Below the pieces are notes generated by a model. It worked only from the letters and a program-made list of their open reading frames with translations, was not told where the DNA came from and made no database searches. From positions 46,984,796-47,048,795 of the forward strand of contig OX485807.1 in NCBI GenBank assembly GCA_950295325.1: a stretch of DNA of 64,000 nucleotides, read 5' to 3'. The translations under genes and the position numbers were made by a program. The number at the start of each line of letters is the position of its first letter. Positions within the stretch are counted from its first letter, which is position 1. Source of the DNA: Polytrichum commune (Eukaryota > Streptophyta > Polytrichopsida > Polytrichales > Polytrichaceae). Positions 9,270-20,483 of the stretch are shown piece by piece.

Positions 9270-11880
9270 TTAACTTGTGCATTCTCCACATACGTATTGA
9301 AATCGTACATTGAGTTGTTAAAAGTGAAATTCCAGTTAAATCCAAGACCACTTGAAGGGTGAACCTTGCACTATGGACTCATCCAAGTCCAAATCCAATA
9401 CCGCGGAGGAATGTGAGCCCAAACCCACTACTCGGACTACGGACGCTTAAGGGTGGGGGGTTTGGCCTCACATTCCCATACAACTTCATTGTGTCTTTTT
9501 GTTATTAATGCATGCATGTGTTGTTGTTTGCATTTGAGTAATATTTGTAGCCATGTATCCGCATCTGATGAGTTGCAGATAGGGCATGTTTTCGATGGGA
9601 AGATTTTTTTTGCCAAAGAAGAGTTGCTTTCGGGCATGACCCATATATTGGCCAGTTTGAAATTTTATTAGGCACGTTTTTTGTTTATCAGTGACAATGG
9701 AGTTTGTCTTGAAGTCATTTGATAATACTTTATCAATGTTGTTGTTCTCAAGCCATTTGTGTAGTTGGTGTGTTTGATTCGCTATAATTGCTAAGTTGTG
9801 TCCTTTGTCATGTTTAACGATGTGTATTTAAAGGTGTCTAATGGGACCTTTGTCTAGTGTTCCTTGCATGGAGTGCCACCAATCTTCTTGGAAGTAGTGT
9901 GGTGTAGGGTGTGCATGTTCAAGTGGTGTAGCGGCATGTATGTGGTCTAATTCACGTCCATGTTTGGCTAGTGCATCTAATGTTTGTGTGGGCTTTTATT
10001 TTGTAGAGTGTGGTGATTTGTGTGCGGGATATTGACATTTTAGTCATAGCTTCTAGGATGATTTTGTCTAGGTGGCTATTATGTAATGTGGGGTGTTTGA
10101 TTTGGGTATTTAAGAGGTATAGGACATTGAGGCAATATGTGAATATATGAGTTGGTTCATCATTGTATGTTGTGACGAGGAGTTGTAGGGTATGGTGTAT
10201 TGCCATCATTTTTGCTCGTAGTATGTTTTGTAATCTTGGTAGTCTTTCTATGACTTTTAGGGCTTTGAAAGGGTTATAAATACAATATCCTATTTTTTCA
10301 CGTTTCTAATGTCGGTTGTTTGTTTCTTGAGGTGGTTTAAATGACCCGCCTGTGTAGTAGCAAAATCATGGCGGATATTTAAGGGCTAGGCATCGTTCTA
10401 GGTTGGTGATCAGTGGAGTATCTAGGGGTTGAATGATTGGTGGGAGAGGGGGATATGTGAGTTTAGCCCATTTTGTACTACGGTTTATTGGGGTGGCCAT
10501 TGGTGTGGGTGGGGCGGCTTGGTTGAACATTGTGGGGATTTGTAAAGTGTTGGCGATGACGTTCATTTGTTGGGTATATTGATTTGATCCAATGGGTGTG
10601 TTTTTATGGTGTATGCATAGTACATGGATGGCATGGCTATCTGTTCTAGGTTCAATTCGTAGTTCTTGGGGAATTGTTGGTTCCTTGTAGATGATGGTGT
10701 CAATTTTAAAGTGTGTGATAACATGCGAGTTTGGGAAGGGTCCAGTGTGAGGGTTAAGGTTGTGATAACAATTTTCATTTGGTGTTACTAGTATTGTGAC
10801 AGAGTTTGAGTCATTTTTGGTTTGCAAGACGTGCCCAGTGGAGAGAATGTTGGGCTTTGGATTCTGTATGTGGGTGTGTGTATCCCTTGCCTTGCCATTT
10901 GTGTTGAAATGTTTTTCCAACCGATCCGCATACTACATATCTGGAAAATGGGGAATGAAATTGTTTGAGTGTGGTAGAGCATGTTATTGGTGATGAGAAA
11001 TACAAGTGTCTTATCTAGAATGAGCTTATGAGGTATTTGAGTACAACATCTAGGAGTGTGTACTATGAGAATTCTAGGGGGTCATTTTTGGGAGTTTTAT
11101 ATTTGTATGTTTGGTATAGCCATGCTACTTATGTTCCGAATGGTTGGGTAGGGGGCTCAAGGTTTTGTGGTTTATTTAGTGCTAAATGGTATTGATCCCA
11201 TAACCATTTAGTCCTAGTTCAGGGATAGTGATTAGATGTCGGCCAATGTTGTCATAGATGTGTGCCGAACCATGTTAAGTTTGGATGGTACTTTGAGTAT
11301 AGGCGATGTCATCTTATGGGTTACATTCGTTGATGTGAATGTGGCATAGGGGTATGGTTTGTGGTGGGGGAATGTGTTTGGTATCTTTCATTTCCTCTTG
11401 GTGGAAGTTTGAGTTTAGGATGTGAGTAAAGTGTAGGTTTTCTTTTCGGGTGTATTATTGTATGAGGAGTAGGATGTTCTGGTTTATGGAGTTTTGGTTA
11501 TTCCAAGGAAACAAATCTCTTTGGGGTTCTAACGTATTTTAATGCAATTCTCTCTATTTTTGTTGGGGTGTTGTAGTATTGTTTAAATTCATCATTGCTC
11601 ATTAAATGTGTTTCATTGGGGCGTGTTATATGCTTTACTTCAAATATATTGTGTAGTAGTAGTTTGTGTAGATATTTTAGTGATAGTATCGGGTTTAGCG
11701 TTGGTACATTTCTTGCTTGTAGCATCCATTGTGTTTCTAGTGGCGTAGGGGTGAGGAGGAATTCATCAAGTGTGCTTCTGAGCTGGGCTCCACTAGTTGT
11801 TTTGAGTATAAAAAATGTTTCCATACACCAGTGTCATAATGTTAAATCTAGATGGACCGGGGTCCTCCATTACCTACATG

Positions 11881-12726
11881 AGTGCAAATTTTAAAAAACA
11901 AACAAAAAAAAACTTGGACTAAACAACACAAATCAAAGCATGCAACTTCAAACATGCTAAACAAATGTACTTGCCTTGAGGAAGAAACATAAATGATTGA
12001 CCCAATTGTGGCATTCACAACTCTCCAACTTGTGAGGCTAACAAGCTAGAATCGAACTTACTAGTAACCTAAGCGCTCAACGTAAATAGTTGATGTTGCG
12101 GATTGCCTCCACGCCCTCGCCAAGCGGATAGTTTTTTAACAAGCAAAAAGGCACATAGAGATAACCAAAAGTTGACCGGTGTTGTGAAGAGCAACAACAA
12201 AACATTTCAATGTTCAAAGGCACAAAACAAAACCAAACCCTAGAAGACATGCAATAATTCTAGGAATGGCAAACCAAGCACGCCAATGGCTACAACAGAT
12301 GATGAGCTTAGGCTCCATAAAAGAGAAGACCACTATCGAGACAGCCGACCCCCTTGGCTCACCCGAAACCCTAAAACCACATTTAATCTACATAAATAAT
12401 ACTACTAGATATAAGTAATTTTCATCCATCCCATTTGAGTCTACATAGTATTTAACTTAGGAAACCCTTCTTCAATGTTATTTTTAGTATACATATAATA
12501 AAATAACACATGTAATATTACATTGTTTTTTTTATAAGAGGTTTTCAACATTAATTCGCCTTTATAATTTATATAGAATTATTCAAATTTTTACCTCGAA
12601 TGAATATTAAATATCTTATATTTTATTGCACATTGTTTCTAAAATACCACTAGTGCCCCCCCCCCCCTTGGAATAGGAATTATAATAAAAAAACACATAT
12701 GAAACAAAACAAAAAAGATTGAAAGC
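11881..12726. other. Anonymous AT-rich DNA
   Basis: No gene or clear repeat boundary was found. There is a run of 12 C at 12656-12667. The far right (ATAAA, 12727-12731) is the target duplication of LTR B. Confidence 0.4.
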
Positions 12727-13069
12727 ATAAATATGAGCCCAAAATGAGTGCTCATATTTATTTTATGTTTAGAATTTAATTAGAATTGCAATTGGAGTGT
12801 TATTGAAACAATCAAAAGTATAAAAAGAGTGAGGCTTGGTGTGGATTTATGTTTAGGCCTTAAGCCATTTTGTGTGGTGAATTAGAAGCTTAGTGACATT
12901 AGGGAGTGTTTTGATTAGAGGAGTAGTGCTTGATGAGGCAAGGGGAAGTGCCATTGATTTAATTGTTTGAATTAGAACGTGTTCTTGTTGGTTTAGGGGT
13001 TGAAGGGTTAGCGGAGAGGATGAGGTCCTACTAAGGGGGAGAAGGGTTAAGGGGTTGTGATTGGATGTC

Positions 13070-13210
13070 CTTTCTCTCCTCTTCCTCCCTTATCCTCTCT
13101 TCTCCTTAAGTTCCCTCTCTTTACCTTTTCTTCTCTCTTCTTCAAAATCTTCCTCTCTCTCTCAATGCTCTCTCTCTCTTTGTCTTTTCACTCTCACCCC
13201 TTCCCTCTCT
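13070..13210. repeat. CT-rich tract in LTR B
   Basis: Pyrimidine-rich low-complexity sequence with (CT)n and CTTCCTCC blocks. It sits where LTR A has the CT-rich sequence just downstream of its TATA box and may mark the transcription start region. Confidence 0.6.
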
Positions 13211-13380
13211 TGTGTGTAGAGGTGTGTGTGTGGGTTGTGGGTGATACCCAAAGGAGTGTTAGTCATTTGATTGTTAGTCCTTAGTTGTTTAGGCTTATAG
13301 TTTAATCTAGTTTGATTTAGTTTAGTTTGAATGGTGTTTATGGTTTTATTATGGTTTAGCTAAGTTGAGTATTCACATGC

Positions 13381-13608
13381 AAGGCTTAGCCAGCCCCTGG
13401 ACTAAAACGGCAGCTGGGCCGAAGGCTTAGCCAACCCCTGGACGAGACTGCAGCTGGATTGAAGGCTTAGCAAGCCCCTGGACTAAACGGCAACTGGGCC
13501 GAAGGCTAGCCAACCCCTGGACGAGATTGCAGGGGGTTGAAGGCTTAGCCAGCCCCTGGACGAGACTGCAGCTGGGTTGAAGGCTTAGCCAGCCACCGGA
13601 CTGGGGTT
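13381..13608. repeat. ~40-bp GC-rich tandem array in LTR B
   Basis: About six units of GGCTTAGCCAGCCCCTGGAC followed by GAGACTGCAGCTGGGTTGAA or a close variant. Units alternate between two versions (ACTAAACGGCAGCTGGGCC and ACGAGACTGCAGCTGG), suggesting an 80-bp higher-order step. It is unusually GC-rich for the window. Confidence 0.85.
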
Positions 13609-14020
13609 GAGCAGTCCCGGTCACTGCAGCCGGTTGTTGGGTAGCAACCACAATAAGGAGTGGGAGCCATTTGAACTAGGGCTTAGGTAGGAGTTGGGTT
13701 ATGAGTTAAGGGGGGTAGCTAGGTAGAATTTAGAAAGTTAGCGGGGTTAGCATTGGAGTTACAATTAGGAACCCCTTAAGTTGGAGGTTGTTGACGTTAG
13801 GGAGTGAACTTGTGAGTGAATTTAGAAGTGACTTGCAATAGAGGAATGCTAAGATAGTGATAAGAGAGAGAAATATTTTTTAACACTTGTATCCTTATCA
13901 TGGAATGAATTGATGTGCTAAAATTGATGTAAAGCACCAGGGTGAGTTGCGTGGTTCCCCACAACGAGGACGGCCTTCAGTGACGATTGCGGATTAAGGT
14001 ATTAGAAATTTAATTGTCAC

Positions 14021-14227
14021 ATGGAGTCGACAAGCCATAGCCTCACGGAGGCTAAGATCACTAATGAGAAGGTCTTGGCTAATGTCAAGGTCTCAAGAGG
14101 GATATCACTAAGGGCATGTGTAGCCAAGGCTGCGGGGTGGACCCTTGAGAAGGCCAATGCTCTACCTATTCAAGAGGCTAACATCAATAAAAACATCACG
14201 ATTCTAAGTAAGTTGGGAGTTCATTGA
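14021..14227 (+). CDS. Short ORF in LTR B with conserved 18-residue core
   Basis: It encodes 68 residues from ATG GAG TCG ACA AGC. RGISLRACVAKAAGWTLE occupies about residues 26-43 (14096-14149) and is identical to the segment in LTR A. Within these 18 codons there are 12 base differences and no amino-acid change. The N- and C-terminal parts differ from LTR A in sequence but not in position relative to the LTR end. A GTAAGT motif near 14208 resembles a splice donor. Function unknown. It is a piece of an LTR fossil. Confidence 0.55.
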   Translation: MESTSHSLTEAKITNEKVLANVKVSRGISLRACVAKAAGWTLEKANALPIQEANINKNITILSKLGVH

Positions 14228-14338
14228 GATGGGAGTTACATTCCATGTTACCGCGAGTTTTGGTATGACACATGTGATTCTCAAAACCACCACCCGGACT
14301 AGGACGCTTAAGGGTGGTGGGTTTGGCCTCACAATAAA

Positions 14339-15268
14339 TCATTGACCATAAAGAAACTTGCAACTAACAAAATACCAACTAACATAAATGTAATAGAACA
14401 TGGAATAACTTGCCCCTTGACAAACACAAGTGGCAATGAAGTAGAATCAAAATTTGATCTTAAAGTTATCTAAGAAAAACAACAAAAAATGAAACTCTAT
14501 CCTCTCAAAGGTTTTTGTTTTTGGTTTCATGACAATAATAATGCTAGGGATATATAGAAACAATGGGGAGACAATTAGTTTGGACTCTTGATCTTCAAGT
14601 TTTGTGAGGACACTAGTAGGTTGATTTTGGGTGAATCATGAAATATATCAATAGTCCTATTGCAATTTTGACCTCTTGGATACAAAGTTGTAGGAGTAGG
14701 AGGATTGCTCTTGACACGAAGACTGAGTGGACTAGGAAGAGAGAAGCCAAAGAAGTCCTCCACACCATTGAGAGTCCTTGGTAAGAGGAGACCCCAATTC
14801 TTCCATCTAAATGGTTTTTGGAGTAGATTATTAGTGTGGTGATCATGTCCTTGGTTAGACGGTATCAACTGGTTCAGTTTTGTGACGTTACGTAACCATG
14901 GTTTGAGTAAGTTCACAAAATGTAATCAGGAGCAAGGCTTGAGGAAGTTCTAAGTGGTTTTGGTTGGGCAACTAGAGGTGATCGGAATTACTCACCTAAA
15001 GTTGGGCAGTTGGTAAGACATGCGCTGGTCACCAACCAGTAGCCTTGGGTATGCATCAACTGACCAACTTGGACTAATGAGAACCAAAAATTAGTAGTTT
15101 ACATCCATGTAAAGCCAATAAGGAATAAAACTTGCATGGGCATGATTAACTAAATCACAAGGGTAAAGGATAAATGGCTAGGGGTAACCACTTGAGGAAA
15201 AATAGAAATTGCTTAACAATTGCTTGCATTCAAAGTATGTATGGTTGTTTACACTAGGCATGGGAGTG
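14339..15268. other. DNA between LTR B and LTR C
   Basis: A 113-codon minus-strand frame (14575-14916) has no recognised domain. LTRs B and C do not look like a pair, because B has its own target duplication and the bodies are very different. This stretch should therefore be host or older repeat DNA, not a retroelement interior. Confidence 0.35.
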
Positions 15269-16999
15269 TATGAGCCCAAATTGTGTGCTCACATGTGTTG
15301 TTAGGTTTAGAAGATGATAGAATTTGAATTTGAAGTTCTCGACAAATATTCAAAATATAAAAAGACTACTAGCTTTTAGTTTTGGATTGAAATTAGATTA
15401 AGCTTGAAGTGTAGGGGTTTGGGTTTGGTTATGTCTTGGGATTGTTTGGTGAGGTCTCAGTTAGGATGTTGGAAGCTTGGTGTACGTGCAAGGAGCTGGG
15501 TTTATTAGCCGAATTAGGCAAGTTAGTTGTTGGTATTGGGAGAGGGGGCCATGTACCCTAGGGAATTCCGGGCCCTTGGATCGGGGTCGGAGGTGGTTGG
15601 AAGGCGGAGTCTCTCTCTCTCTCACTCTCTCTCTCTCGAAGCGGTAGGGCAAGTGGCCAAAGCCAGGCGGAGCGCTTGCCAATTTTCGGAAATTCAAAGG
15701 GCTGGGAGACTAATGACAGGGGAGAGGAGCTACTGCCGAGACGGCGGGGGTTCGGTTGGGTTTGCAAAAGAGGTGCGTACAGTGAAGGGAATGAGTGCAG
15801 TGAGAAGCCCAGCAAAACACAGGAGCTGGAAACCGAAGAGGTATCTGAGGTACGAGGTGCTAATGGCTACGAACTCAGCTAGCAAGCAAGGATTAACAGC
15901 TTAGTTGTAAGAAGAAGAGGTTGCGACCAAGGTGGGGATCCAGCCAGCACTCTTCATCATCAGTGAATACGGAAAGAGGGAGTGTTGTTAAGGAGGTTCG
16001 GAAAAGCTCAGGCAGAGAGAGTGAGCATTGCTCACAGGAGTGAAGAGGGACGACTGCCTGCTGTAGAATTGAGGTTAGCTACAAGGACGATCCAACATTC
16101 AACCATGAAGCACTCAACAGACAAGTGAATCAGTTGGCATTGGGGAGCAAGGTCAGAATGGGAGAGGGTTGAATGGTTGACTTTAGTAGAACGATGCTTG
16201 CTGGACAGAGTAAAAACTCTCTACCAGCTTGTGGGCAATTCAGCAGAATTCAAGGCAGTGTGTTGGTACCGCTATTCGCCAAAGAGGGGACTTCGTTGGC
16301 AATGCCAGCTGATCTGTAGCCAGCCTTTGGGCAGAATGGAGTTCCGATTGTGAGCTTACGGTTCTGGCTCGGCAAGCAACCACAGTGTTGGGCCACTGAT
16401 CGATGCCATCCCCAAAGGCAGCGTCTCAGCTGCTGGAGCAACGACACGTCTCCTCTCGAAGATGACGGGCCAGGACGGGCTATGACGGGTACTAGTAAGA
16501 GGGAACAACGTGATTTCACTCCCGCATGAGCAAGACTGAAGGCCGAAAAACTTATTTAGGGGAAGGACATGAGTGTTTGGGAGCTGGGATTAATTGGTAA
16601 TTGGATGGATCATTGGGTGATAAGCTGATGTTACCATTTTAATGCTAGTTGATGAGTATTAAGGGTGCAATAGTTAGGGAGGTTGGAGGCTTAGGGCTTA
16701 GGAAAGGTAGTAAGCTAGGTTAGGAGGATGATTGTTTACCTAAGTGGATGGTTGGGGTACAAGCTAAGGGTAGATCCTGTACTTGGCTTAGTTGGATGTG
16801 TGTGTGGAATGGACACAAGGTGTGGAGTATTTCTAAATACTGATTACCTTGTGATCCATAATAAAGAGTAGAGTTTTCTTTAAATTGAGTAATGATTCTT
16901 GACACTGATTCATCATCAGAAAAGCAAGGAAAAGTCATGTGAACTCTAGATCCCCACCTGGACTAGGACGCAAGCAAGGGTGGAGGTTTAGGGCTGACA
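15269..16999 (+). mobile_element. LTR C (same family)
   Basis: It starts TATGAGCCCAAATTGTGTG, has AATATAAAAAGA about 85 bp in, and ends GACTAGGACGCAAGC...GGTTTAGGGCTGACA, matching the ends of LTRs A and B. The middle is GC-rich with a (CT)n tract at 15607-15637, like LTR D. No perfect target duplication is seen, so the boundaries may be eroded. The conserved peptide of A and B was not found here. Fossil. Confidence 0.7.
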
Positions 17000-17031
17000 T
17001 ACTAGTTTAGTTTCTTTGGTTCCATGTCCAT

Positions 17032-17047
17032 GAAAAGGCATACTCAT
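17032..17047 (+). repeat. LINE target-site duplication, left copy
   Basis: GAAAAGGCATACTCAT, identical to 19623-19638. It marks the exact insertion point of the LINE. Confidence 0.9.
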
Positions 17048-19622
17048 CAAAGCCTATGATAGAGTTGATTGGGATTTCATGTTCCAAGTTATGAGGAAAC
17101 TAGGAATGCCAAGCACATTCATAAAAATGATTAGAATGTTGTTAAATGATGCAACAATCTTTGTTAATATCAATAACAAGCAACAAAACCCTTTTGGACT
17201 TCATACAGGGGTTCGCCAAGGTTGCCCTCTTGCTCCCTATCTCTTCATTATTACGGCTAAGGCACTAAATACAACAGTTAGACATGCAATGGGAATTGGT
17301 AACCTCATAGGCATTACCCTTCCACAAGGCAATACCCAACATATTATCAGCCAATATGTTGATGACACATCCTTCACAGTTAAGGTGGAAGAAACTAGCG
17401 TAGATTACATGGTAGGAATCCTTCACAAGTTTGGTACAGCCTTTAGACTCGAGATCAATTGGCATTAGAGTGTGGTGTATTGGTGTGGCCGAGGATGGCC
17501 GCCTGGGTGGGTGGAAAAATACCAGTGGAAATGGGCTGCTACTGGTGATTTACCAAAACTCCCAGGCACACCATTTGGTCTTCAATTGGAACTGTAGGAT
17601 GTTGACCAATTTTTGGTAAACAAGGTTAAGGGCAAACACAAGTACTAGAGCTCCACCAACTTGTCACTTGCACGACAAACACTCATTGTCAACCAAGTCT
17701 TAATGTCGTCCCTTTGGTACTTTATTGCAGTTTGGGTTGGGTTAACAAGAGTTCTTGCATTGGGAGGATTAAAGCTCTACTCTGCAACTACCTTTGGTTT
17801 AGATCGGAGAATATAGCCAAAACACGTGTAAGTTGGGATGATTGCACAATGCCCAAGAAAGTAAGGGGCCTTAGTCTTACCTCGTTAGGGGATGCAATGA
17901 AAGCCCTTATGAGCAAATGGATTACTCAAGCTCTACTTCTAGGTAAATTAAACCTTCAAATCATTTTGTGTTACCGCATCAAGTTGTTGCAACCTTCCAC
18001 CCAAGGTCCATGGGGCCTCTCCTCCCTTTGGTTGTTCTCCCCACAATTCTCTACAAAGGGAGGGTCCGGAGTTTGGCACCATATTACCCAATTGTGAAAG
18101 GTGATGGCGAAAACGGTCGCCTACCTCCCACCAACAAATCCAAAAGATATTTTGCAACTCAACCTTTGGTGGAGGACAGAGTACCAAGGCTTACATTTTG
18201 GCATCATAATGAGTAGGGCCTACACCTTGTACAACAACGGATTTAAGGAATTTTAGGGATATTTGGGACCCAGGGAGTAATGATTTCTTGAGTTGGGAGG
18301 ATGGTATAGTTAATTTCTCCTTGGAAGAAGTATATGTAAATTGTTGGCTCGAATTAACTGAATTCTACACACCTTTTTGCGACAAGATGATCAACCAACA
18401 AAATGCCCAGCTCACCTCACAAGAATGGGTTGGCCTTTATAGGAGTATGGAGGATATTTTCCTAGAATGGGTTATAGATTATCACAAGGAGCATAGGCCT
18501 GACCCAATTCAATTTAGCACCGAGTCCATGAACACATTCCCCAAATCTACCGTTGGCTCACAATATTTTACCCTTACCAAAATTAAACTGAATAGTGAGT
18601 GCAATCCCACCTATAGCATTCGAGGGCTAGATGACGCGCGTTAGGGTGGATAGCCTTACAAGAGAGAGCAACAAAACTAAATTCAACTGGCGTTGGCCCG
18701 GTTGGCCTTCTGTCTCAAAAAAAAACAAAAAACAAAAAAACAAAATTCAACTTATTCTACGGGAAACTTGACCATATTTTCTTTGACTCCTGCTTAGTAA
18801 TTCTAAGGAAGTGGATTACTAAGCAGATTGCCCTCACACAAATGGCGGAATGAATTTCCTCCCTCCACCTCCCCCAAGTGGAATATCATCCGACATAAAA
18901 CTAAGGCACAAAAAGATGCGGCTTTCCTTTGGTTGGTCATCCATAAGGCGGTCGTGGATAATAAGTGGTGCGGGAAAATCTTAGTAGAGATTGACAAGAG
19001 TTGCCCTCATTGTGGTCCCCAGTCGGTGGATTTTGTTGAACACATGTTCTAAAGTTGTCCATTGGCTCAACACGGGTGGTGATACGCTGCCAACATCATT
19101 TGGCAACTCTTTGCCTATACAAGGAATCTTGGCCCACGGAAGTCATTTTCTATGATGCAATGTCTTTTTGACCAACCTCTTTGCAAATCACTCAAACAGG
19201 TCAGTCGTATATGGTTCTTTCTCATAAATGGACTTCCGTGGATTATTTGGCGCCAACGAAATAATCTAGTTTTCAACAATTTGCAGTGGCATGTTGAAAA
19301 AACACGTCACGACATTTGGGACGCCTTAAAGGATTATGCTAGGATTGAGTGGAAATGAACGTTAAAGGATCTAGAAGAAGCCCCGGATGTGGCCTACCAA
19401 GACGTCCTTAACAAGTTCAACCGTATGTGGGGGGGGGGGGGGGGGTCAAAAACCTTATTGTGACTCGGAGTAACTTAATTGTCACTTGGATGGATTGACC
19501 GCAGATGAGCATCATTTCTTAAGTTCCACTTGCGTTGCGCTAGCTCGCCCGGGTTTGGTTGTATTTTGAGTTTCCTTTGAAATTGATTTTCTTAATTTGT
19601 GCCAAAATGAATAAAAATAAAA
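17048..19622 (+). mobile_element. 5'-truncated LINE with target-site duplication
   Basis: The first bases encode KAYDRVDWDF, the RT motif. Then come HTGVRQGCPLAPYLF and the catalytic QYVDDTS at about 17354-17375, so the copy begins inside the reverse transcriptase. Further on, a zf-RVT-like segment (18828-19052, ...LVIHKAVVDNKW...CPHCG...EHMF) and the usual WIIWRQRNNLVF tail (19233-19270) appear. It ends in ATGAATAAAAATAAAA. The 16-bp direct repeat GAAAAGGCATACTCAT flanks it at 17032-17047 and 19623-19638, the hallmark of target-primed insertion. Several frame changes (for example near 17465) and stops make it inactive. Confidence 0.92.
19429..19445. repeat. Run of 17 G
   Basis: An uninterrupted poly-G tract inside the 3' part of the LINE. 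Such a run is prone to slippage and to assembly error. Confidence 0.95.
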
Positions 19623-19638
19623 GAAAAGGCATACTCAT

Positions 19639-20018
19639 GCTAACCACCGCACGTGCACTCCTTATCCCATCAACCCATGCTGCATGTAATTAACCACCCT
19701 TTGGGTTTCTGATGATGTAATTTTCAAAATGTTCAGTAGATCCCAAAATAATATAATAAACACTAACATCACCATGATACTATAATAATAGTTTGACTCT
19801 CAAACAAGCCTTCAAGATGTCAATTGTTGGAAGGAGCCATTGTTCTTCAAGCTCCCAATGTCTTTTAACAACATTTTCCCGGGAAATTTTTATTGTCCAA
19901 TTTAATGAATTTGTTTTCTAGCAGTTTCAGTTAGTTCAAGAAATTAAACTTCAAACTTGCATGCAATGTTGAGTCCTAAAAACAATGATGGTTCATCAAA
20001 TGTGTTATTATGGATGCT
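19639..20018. other. Anonymous DNA
   Basis: Begins just after the LINE target duplication. No gene or repeat boundary was recognised. Confidence 0.4.
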
Positions 20019-20483
20019 AAGGCATAACATTACTCACTTTTGTACACTCTAAACTCCATAGTATCACACATGTGGCAACCAAAGTGCACGTGATATTATG
20101 GAGTTTTGTAGTGTTAACATATAGGATTAGTGTAGCATGTGACACTATGGAATAACACAAAGTGCAACATTTTAATGGTGTGGTGTGGTCCACTCCACTT
20201 GGCCTTCCCAGGTGATGTGGTATATGCATGCACCAACATTCAAGAAGAAGAAGAAGAAGAAGAAGACACTCCACATATTGACACATGGCCCAATGCGAGG
20301 GTGTGGATTGACTTCTTTGGTGGTTGCATTAATGACAAAATTTGTGATATCAGGGAAAGAAATGTGACAATAAGGAGTGAGATTTGAACTACGAACATCC
20401 GTTCCCTATGATTTCGGGATATTAGAGAGTGAGTGACATTATGGAGGTTGATAATAGGGAGTTTAGGGTGTACCAATGCTATG
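20019..20483. mobile_element. TIR element of about 460 bp
   Basis: The left end (GGCATAACATT...GTACACTCTAAACTCCATAG) is matched by the inverted right end (CCTAAACTCCCTATTATCA in reverse complement, ending near ACATAGCATTGGTACACC). The arms are imperfect. The interior carries an AAG microsatellite at 20242-20266. It is a non-autonomous DNA transposon by structure. Superfamily unknown. Confidence 0.5.

Larger units (their letters stand above)
7371..9472 (+). mobile_element. Solo LTR A (TGTGAGCCC family)
   Basis: It begins TGTGAGCCCAAA and ends TTTGGCCTCACA, so the ends are near-perfect inverted repeats of the TG...CA type. It is flanked by the direct repeat TTCCC at 7366-7370 and 9473-9477. 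A 5-bp duplication plus TG/CA ends with no internal region identifies a solo LTR left by recombination. A TATATAA box lies at about 8072, followed by a CT-rich tract. A ~50-bp tandem repeat sits at 8588-8776 and a short ORF at 9066-9269. It interrupts the LINE. Related LTRs lie at 12732, 15269, 31270 and near 46250. This is an old fossil. Confidence 0.88.
7170..11880 (-). mobile_element. RNase H-type LINE remnant, split by a solo LTR
   Basis: Read on the minus strand from 11880 downward: a C-terminal RT/thumb-like segment (11824-11498, with PTKIERIALK), a poorly conserved connecting part (10920-10366), a ribonuclease H region (10209-9940, including KAHTNI and, in a shifted frame, DALAKHGREL), a Cys/His motif CPICNSSDADTW (about 9590-9550) followed by ITKRHNEVVWE. 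The frame is then interrupted by the LTR at 7371-9472 and resumes before it as IRKLVLSTKISRHYTLMNA, then a Cys-rich segment C-x-C-x4-C-x-C near 7230. Several frame shifts and stops make it inactive. LINEs of this kind copy themselves by target-primed reverse transcription. Family placement beyond RNase H-bearing LINE is uncertain. Confidence 0.7.
12732..14333 (+). mobile_element. Solo LTR B (same family as LTR A)
   Basis: It begins TATGAGCCCAAAATGAG and ends GTTTGGCCTCACA. The flanking direct repeat ATAAA (12727-12731 and 14334-14338) is a perfect 5-bp target duplication, so it is a solo LTR. It shares with LTR A the two ends, a TATAAAAAGAGTG motif near the start, and the conserved peptide. 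The body differs: a CT-rich tract (13070-13210) and a ~40-bp array (13381-13608) replace the repeat of LTR A. It is 1.6 kb, old and long separated from its relatives. Confidence 0.88.

Noticed and set aside
10366-10920. 184-codon minus-strand frame as an independent gene
   Set aside because: It lies between the RT-side and RNase H parts of the LINE on the same strand and is best explained as the connecting region of that element.
12732-16999. LTRs B and C as the two LTRs of one element
   Set aside because: LTR B has its own perfect ATAAA duplication, the bodies are too different, and the 0.9 kb between them has no primer site or element coding.
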